In this document: in pieces, positions 37,847 to 47,765 of the stretch
Numbering within the stretch: position 1 is the stretch's first letter
Layout of the letters: every line of letters begins with the position of its first letter
Notes under the pieces: model-generated
The model's input: the letters and a program-made list of their open reading frames with translations, nothing else
Told to the model about the DNA's origin: nothing
Database searches by the model: none
Translations under genes and position numbers: made by a program
Assembly: GCF_000565175.1 (NCBI RefSeq)
Contig: NZ_CP006681.1
Span: 868,001-932,000, forward strand
From: Spiroplasma culicicola AES-1
GTDB taxonomy: Bacteria; Bacillota_I; Bacilli_A; Mycoplasmatales; Mycoplasmataceae
DNA length: 64,000 nt
Direction of reading: 5' to 3'

Positions 37847-39142
37847 CTAATTAATTTTCTTTAAATAAACCTTTATATTTTCAAGACTTTGTTTAAAAAT
37901 ATATTCGTTTTTCTGCATTTTATTTTGAAATTTATCATTATGCACTTCTATTATACCCATATTTGCTTTCATTGGTTTAAGTTTTTTTATTTTTTCATTA
38001 GTTATATAGTTAATTAAAGAGCCTAAAATTGTTTCTTTTGGAAAAGGAATAAATTTTCTATTTTCTTTTAAAGCTTTTAACGCAAAGAAAACAATAAATG
38101 ATGAAGCAAATGATTCAATATATCCTTCAACTCCAGTTATTTGTCCTGCAAAATAGATATTTTTTTTGCGCATTACTTGTAATTTTTTATTTAAGATTTT
38201 GGGTGAATTTATAAAGTTATTTTTATGCATTACACCATATCTTACAAAATGCGCATTTTGTAAACCTTTTAAACTTGAAAAAATACGTTTTTGTTCAGTT
38301 CATGTTAAATTTGTTTGAAAACCAACCATATTATAAAGTTGTTCCAAAGCATCATCGCGACGTAATTGAATCACAGCATAAGACTTTTGATTATTATTTT
38401 CTAAATTATTTGGCGATAAAGGTCCATTCAGTAATGCCTTTTTGCCCATTACAGCAATTTGTTCAATTGGTTGACAACCTTTAAAAAAAATCTCTTTTTC
38501 AAATTCCTTTAATTTAACAGTTGATCCTGTAATTAATTTATTGTGAAATTCTTCAAATTCTTCTTGATTCAAAGGAATACAAATATAACTGTTATCATCA
38601 CCATGTCTTGATTTGAAATATACTTGATTAAAATCGATTGATTCCTTAGTTAAAATTGGTGCTGAAGCATCAAGATAAAATAATTTTTGATTTCCTATAA
38701 CACGATTAATTTCAGTTTTAAATTCTTCGCTTACTAAAGGACCACATGTAATCACAGTTAATTTCTTTTCATCAATATATTTTAATTCTTCTTCAACAAC
38801 TTCAATATTTTTGTGTTCACGAATAGTTTTATCAACTAATTGTGAAAATAAAACACGGTCAACTGCTAAAGCATCATCTGCAGGAATAGCTGTTTTGTAG
38901 GCACAATCCAAAATAAAAGAATTAAGTAATCTTAATTCTTCTTTTAAGATTCCTACTGCATTTTGTGTTGATTTACTTCTAAATGTATTTGAACAAACCA
39001 ATTCAGCAAAAGTATTTAAAGATTGAATTTCATTCTTATTGACATTCTTCTTTTCATATAATTTGACTTTAAATCCAATTTCTGCTAATTGATATGCCAG
39101 TTCACACCCAGCAAGTCCAGCACCAACAATAGTTACTTCCAT
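37847..39142 (-). CDS. trmFO: Methylenetetrahydrofolate-tRNA-(uracil-5-)-methyltransferase TrmFO
   Basis: TrmFO makes 5-methyluridine 54 in tRNA using methylenetetrahydrofolate and FAD. The 431-residue protein starts with the FAD-binding GAGLAGCELAYQLA and has CSNTFRS (conserved Cys region), a C-terminal IYFAGQITGVEGYIES motif and typical length. One UGA joins its two halves. It follows cutC by 2 nt, in the same operon as metK. Confidence 0.95.
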
Positions 39143-39144
39143 AA

Positions 39145-39807
39145 TTATTTTTTAGTTAACTCCTCAATTTTATCAAGATCAATTTGTCCCTCAAAAGTTC
39201 CATTATCTCTAACAGCTGTTCCAACATGAATATAATTAGATATTGTTTTACATTTATCAAAATTTGATAATTTAACTCCCCCACCAATTAAGATTTTAGT
39301 GTTTAAGTTAAGATTTTTTAAACGTTCTAAGATTTCAAAACCTTTTTCAATATCATTTCCCCCAGAAGTCAAAACACAATCAACATTTAAATCATTTAAT
39401 TTTTTGTATTCAGTTACAAAATCTTCAACGCAATCAAATGCTTTATGAAAAGTTATTTGTAAATGTCCTTTTAATGCAATTACTTGTTTTAAAAATTCAA
39501 TATCAATTGTATTATCTTGATTTAAAATACCATAAACAATACCATTTGCTTTTGTGGTTTTAATGAATTCAATATCTTTTAAAATTTGTGCTTTTTCTTC
39601 AGGATTTGAATAAAAATCTTTATGAGTATGTCGCACAATTACATTTACAGGAATTTGTGAAATTTCACAAACATCTTTAATTGTTTGATAATCTGGAGTA
39701 TAACCTCCAAATTCAAGTTTGTCACATAATTCAATGCGTGAAGCTTGAGTTTTATTAATTGCAATTGCGTCTTCAACATTTTTGCCAATTACTTCTAAAA
39801 AAATCAC
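39145..39807 (-). CDS. cutC: CutC family protein
   Basis: CutC is a TIM-barrel family named from copper homeostasis; its biochemical role is not firmly established. The 220-residue product has RIELCDKLEFGGYTPD, FHKAFD, VLTSGG and GGGVK, all family hallmarks. The start is GTG overlapping the metK stop by one nucleotide (TAGTG). No UGA occurs. Confidence 0.85.
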   Translation of the reverse strand: MIFLEVIGKNVEDAIAINKTQASRIELCDKLEFGGYTPDYQTIKDVCEISQIPVNVIVRHTHKDFYSNPEEKAQILKDIEFIKTTKANGIVYGILNQDNTIDIEFLKQVIALKGHLQITFHKAFDCVEDFVTEYKKLNDLNVDCVLTSGGNDIEKGFEILERLKNLNLNTKILIGGGVKLSNFDKCKTISNYIHVGTAVRDNGTFEGQIDLDKIEELTKK

Positions 39808-40940
39808 TATAAATATTTCTCCAATTCTCTTACTTTATCTAATTTTTCTCAGCTAAATTCTGATTTCCCAAAGTGTCCATATTTTGCAGTTCTAAAGAAA
39901 ATTGGTTTTCTTAAATCTAATTTCTCTAAAATACTTGCAACTTTAAAGTCAAAGTTTTCTTTCAATGCTTTTTGTAAAACATCCATTGGTACTTTATTAG
40001 TTCCAAATGCTTCAATAAAAATTGAAACTGGCTCTGCCATACCAATTGCATAACTTACTTGAATTTCAATTTGATCGGCAAGTCCTGCTGCTACCATATT
40101 TTTAGCAGCATAACGACACATATATGCCGCACTTCTATCCACTTTTGTTGCGTCTTTTCCAGAGAAAGCTCCCCCACCATGACGAGCATAACCTCCGTAA
40201 GTATCAACAATAATTTTTCTTCCAGTTAAACCAACATCACCAAGTGGTCCCCCAATTACAAATTTACCTGTAGGATTAATTAAAACTTTAAAATCTGTAT
40301 TTAATCCATGTCTTTTAGCAACAACGTCCATGATGTTTTTCTTAATAAATGTTTCAAATTCTGTTTTGTTATAATCTTCATCATGTTGAATTGACATTAA
40401 AATTGTAGCAATGGTTGGATTTTTCATATTTGTATAATCCATTGTAACTTGAGATTTCATATCTGGTTGAGCATATTTAAATGCCCCTGCTTTTCTTAAT
40501 TTACTTGCTAAATGCACTAAATCGTGAGCAATTTGAATTGAATAAGGCATATAAGTATTTGTTTCATTATTTGCATAACCAAACATGATTCCTTGATCTC
40601 CAGCTCCCAATTCTGCACCATCAACTCCCATAGCAATATCTGGTGATTGTTCTTTTAATTTAACTAAAACTTCACAAGTATTTGCATCAATTCCTGTAGC
40701 AGCATTATTGTATCTTACTTTTGCTAAAATCCTTCTAACTTGTTGTTCATAATCCACTTTAGCAATGGTTGTAATTTCTCCTGAAACTATTACTAAATCT
40801 TTTGTTGCCATAGTTTCACAAGCTACTCTAGAATTGGGATCTTGTTCTAAACAAGCATCTAAAATAGCATCAGAAATTTGATCACATAATTTATCGGGAT
40901 GTCCTTCTGAAACTGATTCGCTTGTAAAATATCTTTTCAT
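39807..40940 (-). CDS. metK: S-adenosylmethionine synthetase
   Basis: MetK makes SAM from methionine and ATP. The 377-residue product has the ATP-binding SVSEGHPDKLCDQISDAI, GAGDQGIMFGYA and the P-loop-like GGGAFSGKDATKVDRS. The final 14 residues come after a UGA read as Trp. The gene follows a SAM-I riboswitch, so expression should fall when SAM is plentiful. It is first in a metK-cutC-trmFO-hypothetical operon. Confidence 0.97.
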
Positions 40941-40973
40941 AATATATATTTCTCCTTCTTAATTTATATAAAA

Positions 40974-40996
40974 AAATGACCTTTAGAGGGGTCATT
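40974..40996 (-). terminator. Riboswitch expression-platform terminator
   Basis: AATGACC/GGTCATT with a CCTCTAAA loop and a T7 run lies between the SAM-I aptamer and metK. Confidence 0.8.
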
Positions 40997-41012
40997 ACTA
41001 ATAAGCATAGCG

Positions 41013-41106
41013 TCTTATTGATGGTTTCCCCCTAATTTAAGCACCTAACTAAATAGGTTGCTACTACTTCAATGAGTTTTTTCTCTCAGTAGTTCTTAAT
41101 AAGATT
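41013..41106 (-). promoter_or_regulatory. SAM-I (S-box) riboswitch
   Basis: On the minus strand the aptamer reads P1 CTTATTAAGA, an ACTACTGAG hairpin, the core TGAAGTAGTAGCAACC, then GGTGCTTAAATT and the P4 hairpin, and closes with AATAAG. The GCAACC...GGTGC pair and the closing stem are diagnostic of S-box elements. A hairpin terminator follows at 40974-40996. The AATAAG of P1 can also pair with a downstream CTTATT, providing a competing structure. Confidence 0.88.
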
Positions 41107-41137
41107 TATTAAGTCTGTACTTATATACTATCAAATT

Positions 41138-42088
41138 TTAAATTGATTTGAAAAGCAATTCAAAACTTTTAACATCATTTTCCATAAATCATTTATGCTT
41201 TTTATTTTTAAGTACTACTAAATTATACTTATTCTTATCAAATTTAGTTAAAAATTTTGCTGTTTTTTTGCGATTACAGTATAAATCATCAGTTGGTTGA
41301 AAAATAGTCACTTTAACTGGAGCTTTATTAATATTTTTTGCTAAATATTTTACAGCTTTTTTATTTTGAAAATATTGTCTTACTGAAAAAGAGCCATATT
41401 GTAGATTATTTTTCGTGATCAAATCAATTTCATTTTTGCCTTCAACCATATCTTCACCATGAAGTTTTTCAATTACTTTTAAGTTCATATTAAATAAAGT
41501 ACCAAAAAAGACAGTAAAATTAAATGATTTTGAATTTTTATATGCTTTGTTAACTCTTAAATTTAGAGCAACCATTTGGCTAATAGTATTATCATGCAAA
41601 ATTTTGCTCAAAACTGCTAAATTAAATCCACTTGATATCAAGATAATTTCTTTATCTTGATATCGTTCTTTAATTGATTCAATCATTTCTTTAACATCAG
41701 ATAATAAAGTTCCTTGATTTTGTTCTAAATCATGTTGATTTTTAACTCCTCTTTGATCAAAACTAATAAAATCATATTTAAGTTTATTATTGCTTATATA
41801 TTTATATAAATTATCAAATTCCTCATATGTACTGTGAAAATCTGGAACACATAACAATAAAGGATCATTATTTTTGTTAATTGCTCCATTTATTTTTAAT
41901 TCAAAACCATCTTTTGTTTTAAAAATATTATTATTGATAAATTCACCTCTTTGAGAAACTACTGGATTAAATTTATAAGAATTAAATTTAACAGTTCTTG
42001 CTATTAAATAAATCAAAACAATAAATAAAAGTGTTCCTAAAACAACATAAATAATTAATGAAATCATGTCTCATACCATTGGTAACAT
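41138..42088 (-). CDS. Membrane-anchored alpha/beta hydrolase-like protein
   Basis: The 316-residue protein begins with one membrane segment (about 10-30), then an alpha/beta hydrolase-like region. DFISFDQRG and a nucleophile-elbow-like segment ISSGFNL are present, and TIFQPTDDLYC and a late His (KNKKHK) fit the Asp and His positions. The nucleophile elbow is G-x-S-x-G-like but degenerate, so catalysis is uncertain. The ATG at 42088 follows GAGGTGA. UGA codons are read as Trp near both ends. Confidence 0.6.
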
Positions 42089-42124
42089 AGTTTAATTCAC
42101 CTCAACTATAAAATTGATTTTAAC

Positions 42125-42155
42125 ATAAAAAAAATACAACCTATAATGTTGTATT
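42125..42155 (-). terminator. Terminator after the 121-aa gene
   Basis: ATACAAC/GTTGTAT stem with a 6-nt loop followed by a T run on the minus strand. Confidence 0.75.
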
Positions 42156-42172
42156 TTATATTTATTTAAATA

Positions 42173-42538
42173 TTAATCTCCATGAGACAAGTCAAGTGCA
42201 TAAACATCAAATTGACCCATAAATCAGAATGCAAAGATGACATTTTGTTTTCTAACTATAAATTCGTCATTTCCCATAACATTTATAGCTTCATAAATAA
42301 CGTTACCTGCATCTTGCTCTAAATTAATTCTCATTCTTTCAAAGTCGTAAATTGTAGATCTACCATACATTTCATTCTTACGTTCAAATTCTACTTCAGT
42401 TAAAATTCTTTCATAAGTATCTCTATATTTAGCAGCACTTTTTAAACGTTGTTCTAATCCCCTACAAACGTTTTTTACTTCTTTGTCTAATGCGAATAAT
42501 GCTTCATGTAAATTTCTAAGTTTGTCATGTCTTTTCAT
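42173..42538 (-). CDS. Hypothetical small protein (121 aa)
   Basis: I do not recognise this protein. The first 100 residues are highly charged and helical (RHDKLRNLHEALFALDKEV, then EVEFERKNE), compatible with a coiled coil. One UGA is read as Trp near the end. It has its own -10 TATAAT (42598-42603), a GGGAG ribosome binding site close to the start, and a terminator, so it is expressed alone. There are no membrane segments. Confidence 0.6.
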
Positions 42539-42715
42539 ATCGTCATCTCCCGCGAACTCTCTAAATATCTCTGAGAATTTATCTCATTAACAATAATATT
42601 ATAACACAAGTTTTGCTTTTTTGTTATGCATATTGTTAATGTAAAACCCCTAAATAACTATGTTATTATCTCATATTTTAACTAAATTTACAATTGAAAT
42701 TGCTTCTTGGGTTGA

Positions 42716-42746
42716 AGAAAAATCACTATTAGATAGTGATTTTTTA
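42716..42746 (-). terminator. Terminator after the GH18 gene
   Basis: AATCACTA/TAGTGATT stem with a 5-nt loop and T run on the minus strand, just past the GH18 stop. Confidence 0.82.
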
Positions 42747-42757
42747 ATTATTAAATT

Positions 42758-43810
42758 TTAACTATAAAACTCATTCATATAGTAATCAATAAATTGTCAA
42801 TTAGTATTTTTATCTCAATTGATTGATCAAGTCATCATTCCTTTTAAATAAATATCTTTTGCAATTAAATAATCAGTTGCCTCTTTAATATCATTTTCTT
42901 TAATTTGACCATTGGCAGCTGCATCAATATTTGATGGTAGACCTCATAATAATTTGTCTGCATCAATTTGATAAAAATCATCTTTTCCTTCAATAATATA
43001 TTTTGCAATTAGATATAAAAATTCTGATTTTAATTCTTCAACATTTTGAGGTAATCAATAAATATCTAAACCAAGTTCTTGACGATCTTCATCTTGAAGA
43101 TTGATTCCATCTCCTGCTTGATTATAGAATTGGGGACTTATGTAATCATAATATCCTTCTAATTGTTCAAGATAAGGAATATAACTGGCACCAATTCTAT
43201 TTACTTTTAAATATGGAAACTCTGGTGCCATTGAAATAACAAATTCTCTATCTTGTTTTGCTAAAGTTTCTTTGACTTCTATTAAAGCTTGAGGAATAAC
43301 TTTTTGATTATCAGCTGCATTAATTGCAGTTTGTTCTAAATCAATATCAACTCCATCAAAACCAAATTTATCAACCAATCTTAAGATTTCTGCTACAAAT
43401 TCTTCTTTTTGATGTTCATATAAATTAATATGAGCATCAGCTCCTCCAAGAGATAAAATTACTTTTTTACCCTCTTGGTGTAATTGTTCAACTTCATTTG
43501 CAAAGAACTCATCTTTTTGATCTTGATCCATTTCTGGATGAGTTGCTACTAATGGAATAAATGTTGGAAGTTGACCATCTTCATATGATTTGAAGAATGA
43601 TACATGAATAACATTATATTCATTTGGTGTTTCTGTTAAATCAATATATTTTGCAAGTCCTCCTTTATAACCAACTGCATCTTCAAAATTATGTCAATAA
43701 CCAATTAAAATATTTTCTTGTTCAGTTTGATTATTTGTTTGAACAAATAAGGTTGAAGTATTTGCTCCAGCTAACCCTGTTGAAGCTATAAGTGATAATA
43801 ATACTTTCAT
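42758..43810 (-). CDS. Secreted glycoside hydrolase family 18 (chitinase-like)
   Basis: GH18 enzymes cleave chitin or related N-acetylglucosamine glycans. The 350-residue product has a cleavable signal peptide (MKVLLSLIASTGLAGANT), the beta-strand motif ILSLGGADAH and the catalytic FDGVDIDLEQ with the acid Glu, followed by a TIM-barrel ending MMTWSINWD. Start IGYWHNF is typical of bacterial ChiD-type chitinases. The substrate could be chitin or host N-glycans. It shares a nearly identical 5' leader motif with the next secreted gene. UGA is read as Trp several times. Confidence 0.88.
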
Positions 43811-43835
43811 AATTTATTTACCTTTCTTTCTCAAA

Positions 43836-43943
43836 CCCACCCTGCCATCCTTAAAATAGAGTTATTTTTTTCATCCATTCAATTCATTTAATATTAATTT
43901 TATCTTAACTTATTGATTTTTAAACTACTATCACTTGAAAGTG
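43836..43943 (-). promoter_or_regulatory. Shared regulatory leader, copy A
   Basis: Upstream of the GH18 gene, CACTTT...TGATAG and, exactly 99 nt from start to end without gaps, AAGGATGG followed by CAGGGTGGG. The same elements at the same spacing precede the gene starting at 44757. Confidence 0.6.
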
Positions 43944-43970
43944 TTATTTCATGTAACATTTAAAAATAAT

Positions 43971-43999
43971 AAAAAACTGCTTTTAGCAGTTTTTTTAAC
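43971..43999 (-). terminator. Terminator after the duplicated secreted protein
   Basis: AAAAAACTGC/GCAGTTTTTT stem with a TTTTA-type loop and T run on the minus strand. Confidence 0.85.
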
Positions 44000-44004
44000 T
44001 ATAT

Positions 44005-44757
44005 CTATATCATTGATAATCCAATGTATTTTAATGCTGTTGATAATGCTTGAATAGCATCTCCAACATAATAATTCATTGTATCTGGATTTCCTTGTCT
44101 TGCAGCTAGATCAATAAGATCTGCTCCATCCAATAATAATTTTTTAGCTTGAACTATTTCTTGTGTATGTTCTACATAATTTAAATAATCATAAGCTTGA
44201 CTTACCATTGGATAAGATCTTTGGATATATACTACTTTTTCAAATATACTAGTAAATTGTACAGAATAAGCTAACTGATGAATTGATCCATCTGTAAAAT
44301 TCATCGCTTGATTCTTATAACCATCATTTGTATTATATGCAATGTATTTTAATGCTGTTGATAATGCTTGAATAGCATCTCCAACATAATAATTCATTGT
44401 ATCTGGATTTCCTTGTCTTGCAGCTAGATCAATAAGATCTGCTCCATCCAATAATAATTTTTTAGCTTGAACTATTTCTTGTGTATGTTCTACATAATTT
44501 AAATAATCATAAGCTTGACTTACCATTGGATAAGATCTTTGGATATATACTACTTTTTCAAATATACTAGTAAATTGTAAAGAATAAGCTAACTGTTGAA
44601 TTGATCCATCTGTAAAACTCATTGCTTGGCTCTTATAACCATCAATATAATTGTTTTCATTAATAACTTCAACATTATTTTCATTTGAAACTAATGTTGG
44701 ACTAATAGCTGAACTCCCCATTGAGAGTGCTCCAATTAAACTCAATAATTTAAACAT
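44005..44757 (-). CDS. Secreted protein with recent internal tandem duplication
   Basis: I do not recognise this protein. The 250-residue product has a signal peptide (MFKLLSLIGALSMGSSAISP) and two near-identical repeats of 106 residues each, including SIFEKVVYIQRSYPMVSQAY and GDAIQALSTALKYI. The repeat looks helical. No lipobox is visible, so it is probably released or loosely bound. The ATG at 44757 follows AAAGGAA. Reading further upstream would translate the shared leader element and is rejected. The leader matches that of the GH18 gene. Confidence 0.75.
   Translation of the reverse strand: MFKLLSLIGALSMGSSAISPTLVSNENNVEVINENNYIDGYKSQAMSFTDGSIQQLAYSLQFTSIFEKVVYIQRSYPMVSQAYDYLNYVEHTQEIVQAKKLLLDGADLIDLAARQGNPDTMNYYVGDAIQALSTALKYIAYNTNDGYKNQAMNFTDGSIHQLAYSVQFTSIFEKVVYIQRSYPMVSQAYDYLNYVEHTQEIVQAKKLLLDGADLIDLAARQGNPDTMNYYVGDAIQALSTALKYIGLSMI
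44023..44324. repeat. 318-bp-period tandem repeat, unit 1
   Basis: This is the downstream copy. Positions 44023-44261 are identical to 44341-44579 (offset 318), and only about six mismatches occur over 300 bp, clustered at one end. Confidence 0.95.
44341..44642. repeat. 318-bp-period tandem repeat, unit 2
   Basis: This is the upstream copy of the same unit; see unit 1. Together they encode the two 106-residue repeats. Confidence 0.95.
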
Positions 44758-44782
44758 ATAAAAATTTCCTTTCTTCAACTTT

Positions 44783-44890
44783 CCCACCCTACCATCCTTT
44801 TTACTTGATGTGATATTCATTTTCATTAATTCTTTTTATATAACTTTTAGTATAACTGTTCATATTAAAAAAAACTATCAACAAAAAGTG
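44783..44890 (-). promoter_or_regulatory. Shared regulatory leader, copy B
   Basis: CACTTT...TGATAG at the 5' side and AAGGATGG followed by TAGGGTGGG 99 nt along match copy A without gaps. The 17-nt G-rich block differs at one position between copies. Confidence 0.6.
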
Positions 44891-44944
44891 TAATTATTAA
44901 TGAAATGCCACTAATAGGGAATAATATTTTAGTGGATATAAAAA

Positions 44945-44980
44945 AATCTACATTCCTTTTGTATTGAATGTAGAATTTAT
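44945..44980 (-). terminator. Terminator after ymdB
   Basis: CTACATTC/GAATGTAG stem with a T-rich flank on the minus strand, downstream of ymdB. Confidence 0.7.
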
Positions 44981-44999
44981 TTTTTATCTTTAGAAAATA

Positions 45000-45761
45000 T
45001 TAATTTTTTTCAATTCTTTCAATTTTAATTGCTTTATTATTTTTAAATTCAATTTTAACAGCTCTTAAAATTCCAGAATTTTCACTTGGTTTAAATTTAG
45101 TTGGTAAACCTGTTTTTTCTTTATGAATAACTTCATCAGGATTGGCACCAATTATTGAATTTTGTGCACCACTCATTCCAATATCTGTAATATAAGCTGT
45201 CCCTTTAGATAAAATAGTTTCATCTGCAGTTGGTACATGTGTATGGGTTCCTACAAGTGCAGAGATTTGTCCATCATAATTATAGGCAAAAGCCATTTTT
45301 TCTGCACTTGCTTCTGCATGAAAATCTACAATATGAATATCACTATTATCTTTTTCAAGTAATTGATCCATTACTTCATAGGGATTATTAACATGTTCCA
45401 TAAAAGTTTTACCCATTAAATTAGTAACTCGAATTTTTACATTATTTTTTTCAACTAAAATTGTTCCTTTTCCTGGAAGATAAGAATTTAGATTCATTGG
45501 TCTTAATAAATCACTAGTTTGACCAATAAATTCAATTGTTTCTTTAACCTTGAAAACATGATTTCCTGTTGTAATAACATCAACATTTAGTGCTTTTAAA
45601 AAATCATAATGATTCTTATTAATTCCTTTTCCATGTGAAATGTTTTCTCCATTGGCAATTATAAAATCAATATTGTGTTCCACAACAATATTTTTTAATT
45701 CTTTTTCTAAAACATCTCTTCCTGGTTTTGAATAAATGTCTCCAATTACTAAAATATTCAT
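45000..45761 (-). CDS. ymdB: YmdB-type metallophosphoesterase
   Basis: YmdB homologues are dinuclear-metal phosphoesterases with activity on 2',3'-cyclic nucleotides. The 253-residue product shows GDIYSKPGR, NGENISHGKGI, GNHVF and GTHTHVPTAD, the metal-binding sequence. The ATG overlaps the ylxM stop by 1 nt, so it is coupled to ylxM and ftsY. Length and motif order match the family. No UGA occurs. Confidence 0.94.
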   Translation of the reverse strand: MNILVIGDIYSKPGRDVLEKELKNIVVEHNIDFIIANGENISHGKGINKNHYDFLKALNVDVITTGNHVFKVKETIEFIGQTSDLLRPMNLNSYLPGKGTILVEKNNVKIRVTNLMGKTFMEHVNNPYEVMDQLLEKDNSDIHIVDFHAEASAEKMAFAYNYDGQISALVGTHTHVPTADETILSKGTAYITDIGMSGAQNSIIGANPDEVIHKEKTGLPTKFKPSENSGILRAVKIEFKNNKAIKIERIEKN

Positions 45762-46078
45762 TAAAATTCTCCCTCTATAGAAGAAATCAATGTATTTACA
45801 TCAATTTTTGCTTGTTTATATTCTCCAATTTTATCTTTAATAAAATCTGCTTTTACTTTTAATTTAAGTTTTGTTTCAATGTCTTCCAAAGTATTTACTG
45901 TTTTTGAAATGCTATCGTGAATTGCTGCTCTTGAAACTCCAGCTTCTTCTCCAATTTCTTGAAAAGTTAAATCTTCAAAAAAATATAATTCAAAGTAATG
46001 TTTTTGTTTTTCTGTTAATAACTCTTTATAGTAATCATAAAGCTCAGTGATTTCGATTGTTTTTTCAATATTATTCAT
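45761..46078 (-). CDS. ylxM: YlxM/p13 helix-turn-helix protein
   Basis: YlxM is a sigma-factor-like HTH protein associated with the signal-recognition pathway. The 105-residue product has LTEKQKHYFELYFFEDLTFQ and EEAGVSRAAIHDSISK, the HTH. The ATG at 46078 follows AGAGGA; an ATG at 46084 overlaps this site. It overlaps the ftsY 3' end by 8 nt. The ftsY-ylxM order is the Firmicute norm, although ffh is not next here. Confidence 0.9.
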   Translation of the reverse strand: MNNIEKTIEITELYDYYKELLTEKQKHYFELYFFEDLTFQEIGEEAGVSRAAIHDSISKTVNTLEDIETKLKLKVKADFIKDKIGEYKQAKIDVNTLISSIEGEF

Positions 46079-47051
46079 CGTCATCCTCTTCCATAAAGTC
46101 ACTTGTCAATTCTCATAAGTAGTCATCAATATCAAATTCTTTTAAATCATCAACTTTTTCACCAAATCCTACAAGTTTAACGGGAATATTTAAAATATCT
46201 TTAATTGCAATTGCAATTCCACCTTTACTTGTACCATCCATTTTAGTTAAAACAATTCCTGTAACTTGAGTTGCTTCTGAAAAAGCTTTTGCTTGGTTAA
46301 CTCCATTTTGACCAGTTTGAGCATCAATAACAAGAAGTCTTTCATGAGGTCCATCATCAACAGTTTTTTTGACAATTTTTGTCATTTTTTCTAATTCTTT
46401 CATTAAATGTTCTTTATTTTGTAATCTTCCAGCAGTATCAACTAATAGTAAGTCATAATTGCCTTCAATTCCTTTTTTAACACCATCAAAAACAACACTT
46501 GCTGGGTCTTTTGAATTTCCCTTTACAAGATCAACTCCTGTTAATCTTTTAGTACATCATTCTTCTAATTGTTCAACTGCTCCAGCCCTAAAAGTATCTG
46601 CAGCTGCAATTAAAACTTTTTTACCCATTTTTGAATAATAGTTAGCAATTTTAGCAATACTTGTAGTTTTTCCTACTCCATTTACTCCAACCATCATAAA
46701 GATGTTTAAACGATTATCTTTTCAGTTTAAACCAGTTTTATATTTTCCTGAATCTAAATAAATATCATATAAAGCTTCTACTAAAATTTCTTTAATATCA
46801 TTAAAACTAGCTTTTGGTTTTACTTTTTTTTGTACCTTATTTGATACTTCTAAAACCATTTTCATGCCCATATCTGTTTTAATTAAAACATTTTCTAATT
46901 CCTCAAAAAAATCACTATCTGGTTCTTTGTATTTTTTACTTAATTTTTTAATATCACTAGAAAAAGTAAGAGTTGATTTGTGTTCTTTTTTATGTATTTT
47001 TTCTTGTTTTTTAATATTTCTTCGTTCTTTTAAATTACTTCAAAAACCCAT
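46071..47051 (-). CDS. ftsY: Signal recognition particle receptor FtsY
   Basis: FtsY docks the SRP-ribosome complex at the membrane by GTPase pairing with Ffh. The 326-residue protein has a short charged N-terminus, the N domain, and the SRP GTPase motifs [29 protein letters not shown] and [13 protein letters not shown] is read as Trp near both ends. It begins the ftsY-ylxM-ymdB set. Confidence 0.96.
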
Positions 47052-47125
47052 AATTTTTCTCCACTTCTAAACAATATAATTGTATAATAAAAATGATTGA
47101 TAATCAGAATGTCGGGTGAAAATAA

Positions 47126-47734
47126 ATGAAAAAAATGCTAAAAATCATGTTTGCTTTAAGTTTAAACGTTGTGCCTTCAAGCATAATTCAAAGTTATACA
47201 AGAGTTGATGATAATAAATTTAAAAAGTTTTTACAAGAAAATAACATTGATTTATATTTTAAATTTGATTTATCATTTAAAAATAATGTTTCTGGATTTA
47301 TTTATAAGAATATTGAAAATATTTTAAAAGTAAATTTAGAAGATTATGATTGAGATCCAAGTGTTTTAGATCACTTAGATATTGATATTTTAAAATATGA
47401 AGATTATAAACTAACTTTAAATTTTAAAGATAAAGAAGGTATTAGTTTTTTACATGAACAGATCAATAAAGAATTTGATTTATTCTTATATAATTATGAC
47501 AATTTTTCAACATTACAAAAAGAATTAGATAAACATGACTTTAATTTAAAAGATCTAGATTTTACTTTTAAAGACACTTTTAACCAATTGTGTAGTGAAT
47601 ACATTTACTTTAATGGTGAGCATGATTTTTATGATTATTTAGATTTTGAATATATTTCAGATGAATCAGATACATTAGTTTCTAATTTCTTGGGTTCAAA
47701 TCAAATTTATGTCAAAATTAAAGATACAAAATAA
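47126..47734 (+). CDS. Secreted protein of unknown function (202 aa)
   Basis: A likely signal peptide (MLKIMFALSLNVVPSSIIQ) is followed by an acidic Asp/Leu/Phe-rich sequence with no known domain. GGGTGA lies before the ATG, and a strong terminator closes it. One UGA is read as Trp at about residue 76. It is the only plus-strand gene between 34.2 kb and the end of the window. Confidence 0.65.
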
Positions 47735-47763
47735 AGCAGCAATTAAAATTGCTGCTTTATTTT
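47732..47763 (+). terminator. Terminator after the 202-aa gene
   Basis: AAAGCAGCAATT/AATTGCTGCTTT stem followed by T-rich sequence. Confidence 0.85.
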
Positions 47764-47765
47764 AG

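Noticed and set aside
42541-42600. CIRCE heat-shock operator upstream of the 121-aa gene
   Set aside because: The inverted GAGA/TCTC segments do not match the TTAGCACTC-N9-GAGTGCTAA consensus.
43971-44000. CRISPR-like repeats near the duplicated gene
   Set aside because: Only two long coding copies exist, with no short regular repeats or spacers.
44758-44826. N-terminal extension of the repeat protein
   Set aside because: It would translate the regulatory leader shared with the GH18 gene and bury the signal peptide; AAAGGAA supports 44757.
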